From contig CALWAP010000015.1 of NCBI GenBank assembly GCA_944375715.1, positions 1 through 44,029 on the forward strand: 44,029 nt of DNA, read 5' to 3'. This document shows, piece by piece, positions 16,284 through 25,195 of the stretch (position 1 is the first letter of the stretch; each line of letters begins with the position of its first letter). The notes below the pieces were generated by a model that was given only the letters and a program-made list of their open reading frames with translations, had not been told where the DNA came from and made no database searches. The DNA comes from an uncultured Clostridia bacterium (GTDB lineage: Bacteria > Bacillota > Clostridia > Oscillospirales > Butyricicoccaceae). The position numbers were made by a program, and so were the translations under genes.

Positions 16284-17201
16284 ATGACTTACAAAGAAAG
16301 AATGGAAGCCTATACCAAAGAGGCAAAACGGCTGTCACATGAGGACAATACCGAAAAACTTAAAGAAGCGGTCAGGCTAATTATGGACAGCGAAAGGCTC
16401 ATAATCGGCGGCGCTGCCGGTTTGTCAGCCGCGGGAGGCATGGATTTCATGTCTGAGAAATCGCTCAAAAAGAATTTCCCCGCGCTTTCGGATATGGGAT
16501 ATAAAACACTGTGGCAGGCTCTGTGGGATCCCAACAGGTCCGAGTGCCAGAAATGGGGCATGCACGCCGCCGAAATCATCTGGGCCAGATTCGATTACCC
16601 TGTCATCAAGGCTTATACCGACCTGCTGTCAATAATAGAGGGCAAAGACTATTTTGTCCTGACCAGCAATATAGACGATCAGTTTTACAAAGCAGGTTTT
16701 GACCCTGAAAGGGTATTTGCCCCTCAGGACAGCATGGCACATTTTCAATGCTCTGTCCCCTGCTGCGACGATATATGGTACGGCGAGGACATCTACCGCC
16801 GCATATATGAAAATATGGATAAAAAGACATTTACCTGCCGCCCCGAGGACCTCCCCAGGTGCCCGCATTGCGGCGCCCCCGCCATAAACAATGTGCGCGA
16901 TTTCAAGCCCTTTATACCCAAAATGGTAATGAAAAACAAAGAAGCCTTTACCCGCTATTTTAATGAGGCCGCCTCTCACCGCACGGTTTTCCTCGAGCTT
17001 GGCGTCGGATTCAACTCACCGGGCCTGATACGGCATCCTTTCCAGCGGTTTACATGGCTGTATCCAAACGCCCATCTTATAAGAATGAACATGGAATACC
17101 CATCGGTCCCCGATAAGATAAAGGACAAATCCATTGAGATCGGCGGGGATCTGGGCCTTGCTCTTGAAAAAATGGCTGCTGTCAGAAATGATATGACTTG
17201 A
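16284..17201 (+). CDS. Class M-like sirtuin (SirTM type), probable NAD-dependent ADP-ribosyltransferase
   Basis: A 305-residue SIR2-fold protein. The NAD loop is IIGGAAGLSAAGGMDF (41-55), TSNIDDQF gives N129 and D131, zinc ligands are likely among C156, C160/C161 and CPHC (C193, C196), and VGFNSPGLIRHPFQR (241-255) closes the NAD site. The usual catalytic His before the zinc module is absent; the equivalent stretch reads FAPQDSM with Q148, as in class M sirtuins, which ADP-ribosylate lipoylated GcvH-like proteins in some pathogens. Those operons also carry a macrodomain protein, GcvH-L and LplA2; none is adjacent here, although gcvH and lplA lie 5-10 kb away. GGAGGTG precedes the ATG. A deacetylase role cannot be excluded. 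Confidence 0.7.
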   Translation: MTYKERMEAYTKEAKRLSHEDNTEKLKEAVRLIMDSERLIIGGAAGLSAAGGMDFMSEKSLKKNFPALSDMGYKTLWQALWDPNRSECQKWGMHAAEIIWARFDYPVIKAYTDLLSIIEGKDYFVLTSNIDDQFYKAGFDPERVFAPQDSMAHFQCSVPCCDDIWYGEDIYRRIYENMDKKTFTCRPEDLPRCPHCGAPAINNVRDFKPFIPKMVMKNKEAFTRYFNEAASHRTVFLELGVGFNSPGLIRHPFQRFTWLYPNAHLIRMNMEYPSVPDKIKDKSIEIGGDLGLALEKMAAVRNDMT

Positions 17202-17270
17202 ATAAGCAATTAAAGGCTGATACAATTAATTTTGTTCTTAATATACGCCTTAAAAGAAAGGAAGTCTGTT

Positions 17271-18215
17271 ATGAAACTCAGTATACTCGAACCCCTGGGA
17301 ATAAGTATGGATGCTTTGAGAAAGCAGGCCGACGAGGCCCTTGGCGACAAAATGGAGATTGTCTGCTATGACGACCGCAAGGAAGATACCGAGACCCTTA
17401 TAGAAAGAAGCAAGGACGCCGATGTCGTCGTACTTTCCAACTTCAAATACGGCAGGGAGGTAATGTCCCACTGCCCCAATCTGAAAATGGTATGCGTCGC
17501 CTTTACCGGCGTAGACCATGTGGACCTCGATTACTGCCGCGAAAGGGGCATAACCGTCTGCAACTGCGCCGGATATTCGACGGTAGCTGTAGCCGATCTT
17601 GTTTTCGGCCTAGTCATCTCACTTGTGAGGAATATCCCCGCCTGCGACAAGGCTGTAAGGAAAGGCGGCACAAAGGATGGCCTGGTCGGTTTTGAGCTTG
17701 AAGGCAAGACCTTCGGAATTATCGGCCTTGGGGCGATCGGCTCCCGCGTGGCCTCCATAGCCAACGCATTCGGATGCAGGGTTTTAGGCTATAACCGCTC
17801 TGAAAAGCATATCCCCGGAGTTACAAACGTCTCTCTTGAAGAACTGCTTCAAAAGAGCGACATAGTTTCTATCCATGTGCCGCAGACCCCTGAAACAGTA
17901 AAAATGATCAATGCCGAACGCCTTTCCATGATGAAAAAGACCGCTTATTTCATAAATACCGCCAGAGGTCCTGTTGTCGACAGCCATGCCCTGGCAGATG
18001 CTCTTAGAAATGGCGTAATAGCCGGCGCCGCCGTCGATGTCTTTGAAACGGAGCCTCCTATTTATCCCGGCCATGTCCTTTTAACAGCCCCAAACCTTAT
18101 TGCCACGCCCCATGTCGCCTTTGCCAGCACCCAGGCATTTGAAAAGCGTGCCGTTATCGTATTTGACAACATAGTCAAGTGGCTCAACGGCAATCCTCAG
18201 AATGTCATAAAATAG
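17271..18215 (+). CDS. D-isomer-specific 2-hydroxyacid dehydrogenase
   Basis: A 314-residue NAD(P)H-dependent reductase of 2-keto acids. The Rossmann motif is FGIIGLGAIGSRVA. The catalytic triad is visible as NTARGPVVD (Arg), FETEPPI (Glu) and TPHVAF (His). AFTGVDHVDLDYCRERGI is the usual hinge region. It resembles phosphoglycerate-, hydroxypyruvate- and lactate-dehydrogenase-like members; the substrate is not determinable. The ATG at 17271 follows GAAAGGAAG; the upstream extension to 17232 has no site. It is on the same strand as the sirtuin, 69 bases downstream, and ends at a strong terminator. Confidence 0.88.
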   Translation: MKLSILEPLGISMDALRKQADEALGDKMEIVCYDDRKEDTETLIERSKDADVVVLSNFKYGREVMSHCPNLKMVCVAFTGVDHVDLDYCRERGITVCNCAGYSTVAVADLVFGLVISLVRNIPACDKAVRKGGTKDGLVGFELEGKTFGIIGLGAIGSRVASIANAFGCRVLGYNRSEKHIPGVTNVSLEELLQKSDIVSIHVPQTPETVKMINAERLSMMKKTAYFINTARGPVVDSHALADALRNGVIAGAAVDVFETEPPIYPGHVLLTAPNLIATPHVAFASTQAFEKRAVIVFDNIVKWLNGNPQNVIK

Positions 18216-18257
18216 CTTTTCAAAAAGTTCAAGTATTTGATAAGCTAACTGTTAAAC

Positions 18258-18293
18258 AAGCCGCAGATTAAAAATCTGCGGCTTATTGTTTTT
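18258..18293 (+). terminator. Terminator after the dehydrogenase
   Basis: The 12-bp stem AAGCCGCAGATT/AATCTGCGGCTT has a three-base loop, followed by ATTGTTTTTC. Confidence 0.85.
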
Positions 18294-18307
18294 CAATCTG
18301 CGTTTAG

Positions 18308-19027
<720 letters not shown>

Positions 19028-19053
19028 TTACAAAATTGTGTACTTTTCTGCAA
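19028..19053 (+). repeat. Left inverted recombination site (IRL)
   Basis: A 26-bp site made of arms TTACAAAATTGT and ACTTTTCTGCAA around a central GT at 19040-19041. The two arms are themselves imperfect dyad partners (8 of 12 positions), the architecture of serine-invertase crossover sites. It matches the reverse complement of the right site at 22 of 26 positions and starts at the base after the recombinase stop codon. Confidence 0.75.
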
Positions 19054-19177
19054 AGTTCTATTTTTATGCATTATTAAACATTATATCACTCTGTTTAACG
19101 AATTTCCAGCACTTTTCGACATTTTTAATATAGTTAAGTCAAACATTTGCATCAATATGAATGTTGCCAAAAAGTAC
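19040..19177. mobile_element. Predicted invertible DNA segment (phase switch)
   Basis: About 137 bp between the GT core of the left site and the AC core of the right site, which are in inverted orientation, so recombination would invert the segment and not delete it. The interior is AT-rich, has no gene, and contains an outward-facing promoter (19080-19108). Inversion moves that promoter to about 19109-19137, reading toward the EAL-domain gene at 19254. The element fits no insertion sequence: no transposase frame lies inside it. Confidence 0.7.
19080..19108 (-). promoter_or_regulatory. Promoter inside the invertible segment, pointing left as sequenced
   Basis: On the minus strand, TGGAAA (19103-19108), a 17-base spacer and a perfect TATAAT (19080-19085) with an extended -10 TG (reads TGATATAAT). 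In this orientation it reads toward the 3' end of the recombinase gene, antisense to it. I found no comparable promoter on the plus strand within the segment. Confidence 0.6.
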
Positions 19178-19189
19178 ACAATGTTGTAG
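19164..19189 (-). repeat. Right inverted recombination site (IRR)
   Basis: On the plus strand this reads TTGCCAAAAAGT, AC (19176-19177), ACAATGTTGTAG. Its reverse complement aligns with the left site at 22 of 26 positions, including an unbroken 13-base core ATTGTGTACTTTT. It lies 65 bases before the start codon of the EAL-domain gene. Confidence 0.75.
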
Positions 19190-19253
19190 AATTCATTTAC
19201 AGAAAAGCACACCTTGATGCAGGCTCAATTTCAAGTATGAAGAAGGCTATATC

Positions 19254-22211
19254 ATGGATATCCAACCCAACAATCCCGCTGTGGACATTTTCTCTGCCCT
19301 CAATATGTTTGCTCAAAGCACAGGGGATTACTATATCTTTTATGATTTTGAAAATGATCTAATACACTTTTCCGACAATATTCTGTCGGCCGGCGATTTT
19401 TTTGCCATCAATAAGAAAAGCTGTTCTCTGAGCGAATGGAGAAATTATGTAAATCCTCATGATATACACCGGCTTTCAAAGGCTATGGCTGATATGATAA
19501 GCGGCGAATCGCCTGCCTACAACCTGAACTACCGTGTCCAGAATGCCCAGGGACAGACAGAATGGATCAACAGCCGAGGCAACGCCTATTACAGACCCAA
19601 CGGGCAGATTGATTATATCCTTGGCAGGCTCTCGGTCGGTGATTCTTCCAAACAGGTGGGCACATTCAGCAATAAAGAACTCAAACGCGAAATACGCCGC
19701 CGTTTGGATACCCTCCAGCCCGGGTATCTCCTTCTGATGGGCGTCGACAACCTGAAAACGATAAATATGAAAAACGGGCGCAATTTCGGAGATGCCGTTT
19801 TAAGCGATGTCGCTAGGGTTATTGAAGATGAAACCCATCGCAATAACACAGTGTACCGCATTAACGGCGATTGGTTCGCAGTTAACCTGGCCACTTCTTC
19901 TCAAAATGAAGTTTCAGAGGTCTTTTCCCGTATTCAGGAGCGCCTTTCCGGACAGTGCACCATTTCCGGCGGTTGTGTTTCTTATACTGATTATCACGTG
20001 GCTGACGAAGGGATGCTGCTGCAATATGCAGAAATCTCCCTGGATTATTCAAAAACTCACGGAAAAAACATTCTCACTTTCTTCACACCGGAAAACTATG
20101 AAAGCAAATTAAGAGAGCTTGAGCTGCGCGAAGATCTCAAAAAGAGCATTGAAGAAGACTTTGACGGTTTTGAACTCTTCTACCAAGGTCAGGTATATTC
20201 CGAAACTTACGAACTATATGGTGCGGAAGCGCTGCTGCGCTACCGTTCCCCCCGACTTGGGAATATATCTCCTTTGGAATTTATCCCAATACTTGAACAA
20301 AGCAACCTTATGTACCCTGTCGGACTTTGGGTAATACGTCAAGCATTAAAAACATGCAGAGAGTGGCGTGACCGGCTGCCTGATTTTCATATCAGCATCA
20401 ATATGTCATATGCCCAGCTGGAGCAAAGTTCTATTGAGGAAGACATACTCGATATTGTCAAAAGCAGCGGTGTTCCCGGCAGTGCGCTGACTATTGAAGT
20501 TACAGAAAGTATGGAATTTTCCAACTATCCTCAGCTCAATAATTATTTCAGACGCTGGAAAAACAACGGTATTGAAATATCTGTTGACGACTTCGGCACA
20601 GGTTATTCCAGCCTTTCCCGACTCAAGGATATGGCTATTGATGAAATAAAGATAGATCGCTATTTTGTCAAGGAAATACAAAACAGCGCATACAATTATC
20701 GACTTTTGAGCAACATCATAGAACTTGCCGGCAGCAGCCGCATAAGAGTATGCTGTGAAGGCGTTGAGACTCTTGAGGAACTGAATGCCCTAATGGATCT
20801 TCATCCCACTTTGATCCAAGGGTTTCTTTTTTCCAAACCTTACTGCGCAAAAGAATTTGAAAAGCGTTTTATTGCGGGAAATGAATGTGATCAAACGCGC
20901 AAAAAGGTTATGGAACATCTTTCTTCTGTTTCTTACGGCAAAAATACCAGCGAGCTTTCCACAGATGAAATTGCTGACGCTATTTTAAACGCAGAAGATG
21001 ATATTATATACTTATGCGGCATCGATACGTATGAGCTTTATTATCTTAATCCGGCAGGACAGCAGCTCTTTGGGGTAAAAGATTATTGCGGCAAAAAATG
21101 TTATAAAGTTTTTCATGGCAAAGACACTCCATGCGAATTTTGCAACAATAACATGCTCCGTCGAGATTCATTCTACATCTGGGAGAATAAAAATGAATAC
21201 TGTGGCCGTCATTTTCTTTTAAAGGATAAACTTGTAAGGTACAAAAACAAAAATGTCCGTTTGGAAGTAGGTGTCGACATCACCAAACAGGAATTTATAA
21301 GCCAATCGGCCAGAGAACGCCTTGAATTTGCAGATAAAACAGTCGAATACATGAATACACTTTCTGCAACTCCCGATTATAACGATGCTGTCAACAGAGT
21401 TTTGGCCTTGCTGGGTGATTTTTATCAGGCTGACAGAGCCTACCTGTTCGAACCCAGCCCTGTACATTCTGGTTGTTGGAACAACACATATGAATGGTGT
21501 GCTTTGAATACATCATCAGAATTGGAAAATCTCCAAGAGATACCTCCCGAAGCCATCCAGCGCTGGATGGATATATTTGATGAGGAGCAATCTGTTATCA
21601 TCCTTAATCTTGACCCTCTTAAAGCACAGTCACCTCTTGAATGGCAGAATCTCAGCGTACAGGGCATACAACGCCTAATTTCTGTACCTATCCGAGAGAA
21701 TGGAAAGACCATAGCTTTTCTTGGTGTTGACAATCCCAGGTATTGCATACATGACGATTCACAGCTCAGGGTTCTGGCAGCTTTTCTCCTGACAAGGATG
21801 CGTCAGGATCAAAACGAACATCGTTATCAGATGTTTTATGACGAAAGCAACCTGGAGCTTTTAAGTGCTCTCAATGTTGGCTTCTGGACTTTGGATATCG
21901 ATAAAAAAACAGATATCAGGCAAATGATTTTTGATGACACCATGTGCAGAATACTGTCAGCGCCAGAACTTGCTTCTCCCGGTGACAGATATGAATACAT
22001 GTTTTCAAGAGTACAAAACAAATACAGAGAAAATGTAAAATCGGCCTTTATTAATATGATAGATAATAATCGTATTGTGCAGGTCGAGTTCCCATGGGAG
22101 CATCCTGGCCAGGGTGAAATAAAGCTTCGGCTTTCAGGTTTGCTGATAGAAAATACAGCTCACCGTATAAAATTTAAAGGATATTGCCGTTTGCTTTTGG
22201 GAAAAGAATAA
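19254..22211 (+). CDS. c-di-GMP phosphodiesterase: PAS - degenerate GGDEF - EAL - PAS - GAF - PAS-like
   Basis: A 985-residue soluble protein. Residues about 20-130 are a PAS fold, 140-280 a GGDEF domain whose signature is degraded (YRINGDWFAV), so it should not make c-di-GMP. Residues 285-540 are an EAL domain with all catalytic positions visible: E325 (AEALLRY), N383 (SINMS), E415 (EVTES), D445/D446 (DDFGTGYSS), K467 (KIDRYF), E502 (CEGVET) and Q522 (IQGFLFSKP); it should hydrolyse c-di-GMP. A second PAS (about 565-680) carries a four-cysteine cluster, then come a GAF (about 690-850) and a PAS-like tail. No membrane segment. AAGAAGG precedes the ATG. It lies downstream of the invertible promoter, suggesting on/off expression. 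Confidence 0.88.
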   Translation: MDIQPNNPAVDIFSALNMFAQSTGDYYIFYDFENDLIHFSDNILSAGDFFAINKKSCSLSEWRNYVNPHDIHRLSKAMADMISGESPAYNLNYRVQNAQGQTEWINSRGNAYYRPNGQIDYILGRLSVGDSSKQVGTFSNKELKREIRRRLDTLQPGYLLLMGVDNLKTINMKNGRNFGDAVLSDVARVIEDETHRNNTVYRINGDWFAVNLATSSQNEVSEVFSRIQERLSGQCTISGGCVSYTDYHVADEGMLLQYAEISLDYSKTHGKNILTFFTPENYESKLRELELREDLKKSIEEDFDGFELFYQGQVYSETYELYGAEALLRYRSPRLGNISPLEFIPILEQSNLMYPVGLWVIRQALKTCREWRDRLPDFHISINMSYAQLEQSSIEEDILDIVKSSGVPGSALTIEVTESMEFSNYPQLNNYFRRWKNNGIEISVDDFGTGYSSLSRLKDMAIDEIKIDRYFVKEIQNSAYNYRLLSNIIELAGSSRIRVCCEGVETLEELNALMDLHPTLIQGFLFSKPYCAKEFEKRFIAGNECDQTRKKVMEHLSSVSYGKNTSELSTDEIADAILNAEDDIIYLCGIDTYELYYLNPAGQQLFGVKDYCGKKCYKVFHGKDTPCEFCNNNMLRRDSFYIWENKNEYCGRHFLLKDKLVRYKNKNVRLEVGVDITKQEFISQSARERLEFADKTVEYMNTLSATPDYNDAVNRVLALLGDFYQADRAYLFEPSPVHSGCWNNTYEWCALNTSSELENLQEIPPEAIQRWMDIFDEEQSVIILNLDPLKAQSPLEWQNLSVQGIQRLISVPIRENGKTIAFLGVDNPRYCIHDDSQLRVLAAFLLTRMRQDQNEHRYQMFYDESNLELLSALNVGFWTLDIDKKTDIRQMIFDDTMCRILSAPELASPGDRYEYMFSRVQNKYRENVKSAFINMIDNNRIVQVEFPWEHPGQGEIKLRLSGLLIENTAHRIKFKGYCRLLLGKE

Positions 22212-22243
22212 AAAAATACCGGCTTTGAAGCCGATATTTTTTC
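22211..22243. terminator. Bidirectional terminator
   Basis: The stem CGGCTT/AAGCCG is extended by an AAAAATA/TATTTTT flank, between the convergent EAL and response-regulator genes. Confidence 0.75.
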
Positions 22244-22245
22244 TA

Positions 22246-22953
22246 TTATTCATCTTCTTCAGTCATGCGATATCCTACTCCTACCTCGGTAATTATATAT
22301 CTCGGCTCTGAAGGATTATCCTCTATTTTGCGCCGTATATTAGCCATATTGACCCTCAAAATCTGATTATCCCCCTTTGTATACGGCCCCCAGATTTCTT
22401 TTATTATGTAATCGTACGTCATTACCTTTCCTGCGTATTTGCTTAAGATAGCAACTATTTTATACTCATTCTGGGTTAGATGTACGACCTCTCCCCTAAC
22501 TGTAACACGGCGCTTGTCAAAATCTATTTCAAGATCGCCGCTTTTAAAACTTCCCATCTCGGCAATATTCGAATCCTTCCGCATCTGCCAATGGCGCAAA
22601 GCACTCCTTATTCTGGCCAGTAGCTCAGAAGTCCCAAAAGGCTTCGTCACATAATCGTCGGCGCCCAGATCTAAGGCCTTAACCTTATCGGTTTCCATAC
22701 CCCGGGCTGATACCACTATTATCGGAACTAAAGACCATTCCCTTACACTTTTGATTATATTCATTCCATCCATATCCGGCAGCCCCAAATCCAGAAGTAT
22801 CACATCAGGCCTATATGACGATATCATTACCAATGCCTGCTGGCCGTCTTTTGCGGTTATGGTTTTATATCCGTTGGCCGTGAGCGAGTTGGACATAAAG
22901 TTGCGTATTGTCGCCTCGTCTTCAATTATCAGGATACAATTTTTATTACTCAT
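22246..22953 (-). CDS. KdpE-like OmpR-family response regulator
   Basis: A 235-residue regulator. The receiver (about 5-118) has acidic pair E11/D12, phosphoacceptor D55 in LLDLGLPDMDG, the switch residues VVSA and K in VTKPF. The C-terminal winged helix (about 140-230) has the OmpR/KdpE blocks VHLTQNEYKIVAILSKYAGK, RVNMANIRRKIED and YIITEVGVGYRM. Its start overlaps the end of the kinase by eight bases, so the two are co-translated. KdpE normally activates the KdpFABC potassium pump; no kdpFABC is in the window. Confidence 0.9.
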   Translation of the reverse strand: MSNKNCILIIEDEATIRNFMSNSLTANGYKTITAKDGQQALVMISSYRPDVILLDLGLPDMDGMNIIKSVREWSLVPIIVVSARGMETDKVKALDLGADDYVTKPFGTSELLARIRSALRHWQMRKDSNIAEMGSFKSGDLEIDFDKRRVTVRGEVVHLTQNEYKIVAILSKYAGKVMTYDYIIKEIWGPYTKGDNQILRVNMANIRRKIEDNPSEPRYIITEVGVGYRMTEEDE

Positions 22954-24013
22954 ATTCGACCTCCGTTAAAGGCAGCATAAACATAAAACAGGCCCCGCCT
23001 TCCGGACGGTTTCCCGCAAACACTCTGCCGCCGTGTGCCTTTATTATAGTTCTGCATACCGAAAGCCCGATACCAAGGCTCCTGTCAGAGTCGGCCTTCC
23101 CTGGTCTTGTGCCGCTGAAAAGATATGGCATGTCCTGTTTGGAAATACCGCAGCCATTATCACAAACCGAAAAAACCGCCATATCTCCTTTCTTTTCGAC
23201 CTTAAGTTCGATGTCAGTGGCCCCTTTGGAATGCCTGGCCGCATTATCAAGAAAATTAAGCAACACCTGCTCGATTAAAACGGCATCCATATCAGCCATC
23301 AGAAGCTCGTTGCTTCCTTCAACTCTTAACGGACTGTTTTGATGCCACTTTCTGAATTTTACCACTGCAGCTCCGACAACCTCTTCAATAATCTCGGTCC
23401 TCAGTTCCAGCGAAGCCCCTCCACTTTCCAACCTTGTTATTGAAAGTAAATTTTCAACCATTCTTAAAAGCCAGCTTGCATCGCTGTTTATCCCAGCAAT
23501 GAGTTCCCGTTTTTTGCTTTCTTCAGTATCGGGATTATCCAAAAGGGTCTCACTGGAGCCGATTATGGCGGTGAGAGGCGTTCTTATATCATGTGATACT
23601 GAACGCAGAAGGTTTCCTCTCATTTTTTCCTTTTCAGCCTCAGCCTTTACCTGCTCGCTCTTTTTAAGCTGCGATGTTATAGTACTTGTCGCAACCGAAA
23701 CTATCAACATGGTTACAAAGGTAAGCGGGTATCCCGGCATTGAGAAATTAAACTGCATATATGGAAAAGTAAAAAAATAATTTACTCCGAAAACCCCGGC
23801 AACCGATGCCGCTATGCCATAAAAATATCCCTCTGTCAGCCTTGAAATCAGAAATACCGCCAGAAGGAAAACCATAGAAACATAAGAACTTCCCTCATCT
23901 ACCAGACTAAGCACCACGCAAAGATAAAATGCCGCAAAAAATATATATCCCGTTATAAAGATATCTTTCGGTGACAAGGTAAGCTGTTTTTTTGCTGTAC
24001 TGCTGTTTTTCAT
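22946..24013 (-). CDS. KdpD-like sensor histidine kinase lacking the N-terminal KdpD and USP domains
   Basis: A 355-residue membrane kinase. Residues 18-112 form the four-helix DUF4118 module of KdpD (VFGVNYFFTFPYMQF is typical). The H-box is SVSHDIRTPLTAIIGSSETLL, split across residues 138-158, with H141. The catalytic domain has N-box LNFLDNAARHS, G1 VCDNGCGI and G2 SLGIGLSVCRTII. Full KdpD is about 900 residues with a cytoplasmic P-loop KdpD domain and a USP domain before the helices; those are absent and no coding sequence lies upstream. It pairs with the KdpE-like regulator. The input may be turgor, K+ or something else. Confidence 0.88.
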   Translation of the reverse strand: MKNSSTAKKQLTLSPKDIFITGYIFFAAFYLCVVLSLVDEGSSYVSMVFLLAVFLISRLTEGYFYGIAASVAGVFGVNYFFTFPYMQFNFSMPGYPLTFVTMLIVSVATSTITSQLKKSEQVKAEAEKEKMRGNLLRSVSHDIRTPLTAIIGSSETLLDNPDTEESKKRELIAGINSDASWLLRMVENLLSITRLESGGASLELRTEIIEEVVGAAVVKFRKWHQNSPLRVEGSNELLMADMDAVLIEQVLLNFLDNAARHSKGATDIELKVEKKGDMAVFSVCDNGCGISKQDMPYLFSGTRPGKADSDRSLGIGLSVCRTIIKAHGGRVFAGNRPEGGACFMFMLPLTEVEYE

Positions 24014-24343
24014 TTCTTTATATTTTCCTTATTTCTTTTATTTTAACCTTTTTACTGTTAAAACCGCGTTAAGATTTAGTCACTATCCTTAATAATATAA
24101 ATTATATAAAGTCTTTCACAATTTGTCCACCTTAACAACCGTAATATTAAACGTTATTTTAAACCATTCGCTTTATTTATCTGTATCTTTTATGACATTC
24201 TAATTAAAAATATCTGATTCTGCCTCAAAACAACTATCTCTAAATGCTTTTTCTCAAAATATTCTGGATTTTTCGACAAATATATAATAAAATATATTCG
24301 TTATTACAGTCGGCAAATACCGGCTTTTTTATGGAGGCAGCAT
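24014..24343. other. Divergent intergenic region with a weak leader hairpin
   Basis: 330 AT-rich bases between the kinase and degV, without a gene. No c-di-AMP or other riboswitch is recognisable. At 24309-24328 a five-bp stem (GTCGG/CCGGC, one G-U pair) followed by TTTTTT lies just before the degV site GGAGG, and could attenuate degV transcription. TATAAT-like AT stretches occur at 24280-24300 without a good -35. Confidence 0.4.
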
Positions 24344-25195
24344 ATGGCGGGAGTTAAAATCTTTACCAATTCATGCAGCGATATCCCCCCTTCCCTCGCT
24401 GAGGAGATGGACATCACGCTTATTCCGGATACCATTATTTTCAACGGCGTCAACGAATACCGAAACAATATAGATATAACTCCAAAAGAAATATTTCCAA
24501 TGATGGACCAAAGCCCCAAGCTGCCCACAACATCTCATCCAAATATAGCAGTATATGAAAGCTGTTTTAAAACAGCCGAAAATTACGACGATATCCTCTG
24601 CATTACTATAACTTCAAAAATGTCCGGCACACATAACACCGCTAAAATGGCGTCTGATATGCTCAAAGCTGAGGGCTTTAAACCCAATATATATGTATAT
24701 GACTCTCTTCAGGTTTCCTTTGGCCTTGCGATAATGGCGGTCAGGGCGGCGGCTTTGGCCAAGGAAGGCAAATCCGTTTCGGAGATAATATCTTTTCTTG
24801 ATTCGATAAAAAGCAATGTTGGAGTATATTTCATAATGAAGTCCCTTCAAAACGCCAAAAAAGGCGGAAGGGTCGGGGCCATCAGGGTTCTTGCAGCCGA
24901 TATTCTTGGCGTGAAGCCTCTGCTAATGTTCCGCGACGGCCTTGTCAAAGACATAGGCATAATGCGAAACTACACTGAAGGCCTGAATGCCGTAATTGAA
25001 AAATACAAAAAGCTGGCTGCTTTTGGCGGAGAGGTATTCATATTTCATTCAGATAATGAAAACGATGCTCGTTTTGTAGAGTATAAGATAAGAGAAATTG
25101 ACCCCAATGCATCCATAAGGATTGAATGGGTTGGCGCCGCCATTGGCATATACACAGGCAGAGGCTGCGTCGGAATATCTTTTATAGAAAAATGA
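24344..25195 (+). CDS. DegV-family fatty-acid-binding protein
   Basis: A 283-residue two-domain EDD/DegV fold; characterised relatives (FakB) hold a fatty acid for phosphorylation by the FakA kinase. Visible blocks are KIFTNSCSDIPPSLAEEM, LPTTSHP, ITITSKMSGTHNTAKMA, KSLQNAKKGGRVG (with the conserved arginine) and PLLMFRDG. The C-terminal motif usually written GxHxGPG reads GIYTGRG here, so the functional His is replaced by Tyr, which may change ligand chemistry. TGGAGG precedes the ATG. Its stop overlaps the next gene by four bases (ATGA), placing it at the head of a four-gene operon. Confidence 0.88.
   Translation: MAGVKIFTNSCSDIPPSLAEEMDITLIPDTIIFNGVNEYRNNIDITPKEIFPMMDQSPKLPTTSHPNIAVYESCFKTAENYDDILCITITSKMSGTHNTAKMASDMLKAEGFKPNIYVYDSLQVSFGLAIMAVRAAALAKEGKSVSEIISFLDSIKSNVGVYFIMKSLQNAKKGGRVGAIRVLAADILGVKPLLMFRDGLVKDIGIMRNYTEGLNAVIEKYKKLAAFGGEVFIFHSDNENDARFVEYKIREIDPNASIRIEWVGAAIGIYTGRGCVGISFIEK

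Noticed and set aside
16284..17201. Complete SirTM operon (macrodomain, GcvH-L, LplA2)
   Set aside because: The flanking genes are an Mrp ATPase and a hydroxyacid dehydrogenase; no macrodomain or second GcvH is present, so only the sirtuin itself is claimed.
24014..24343. c-di-AMP (ydaO) or other riboswitch between the kinase and degV
   Set aside because: No conserved aptamer motif seen; only a weak short hairpin.
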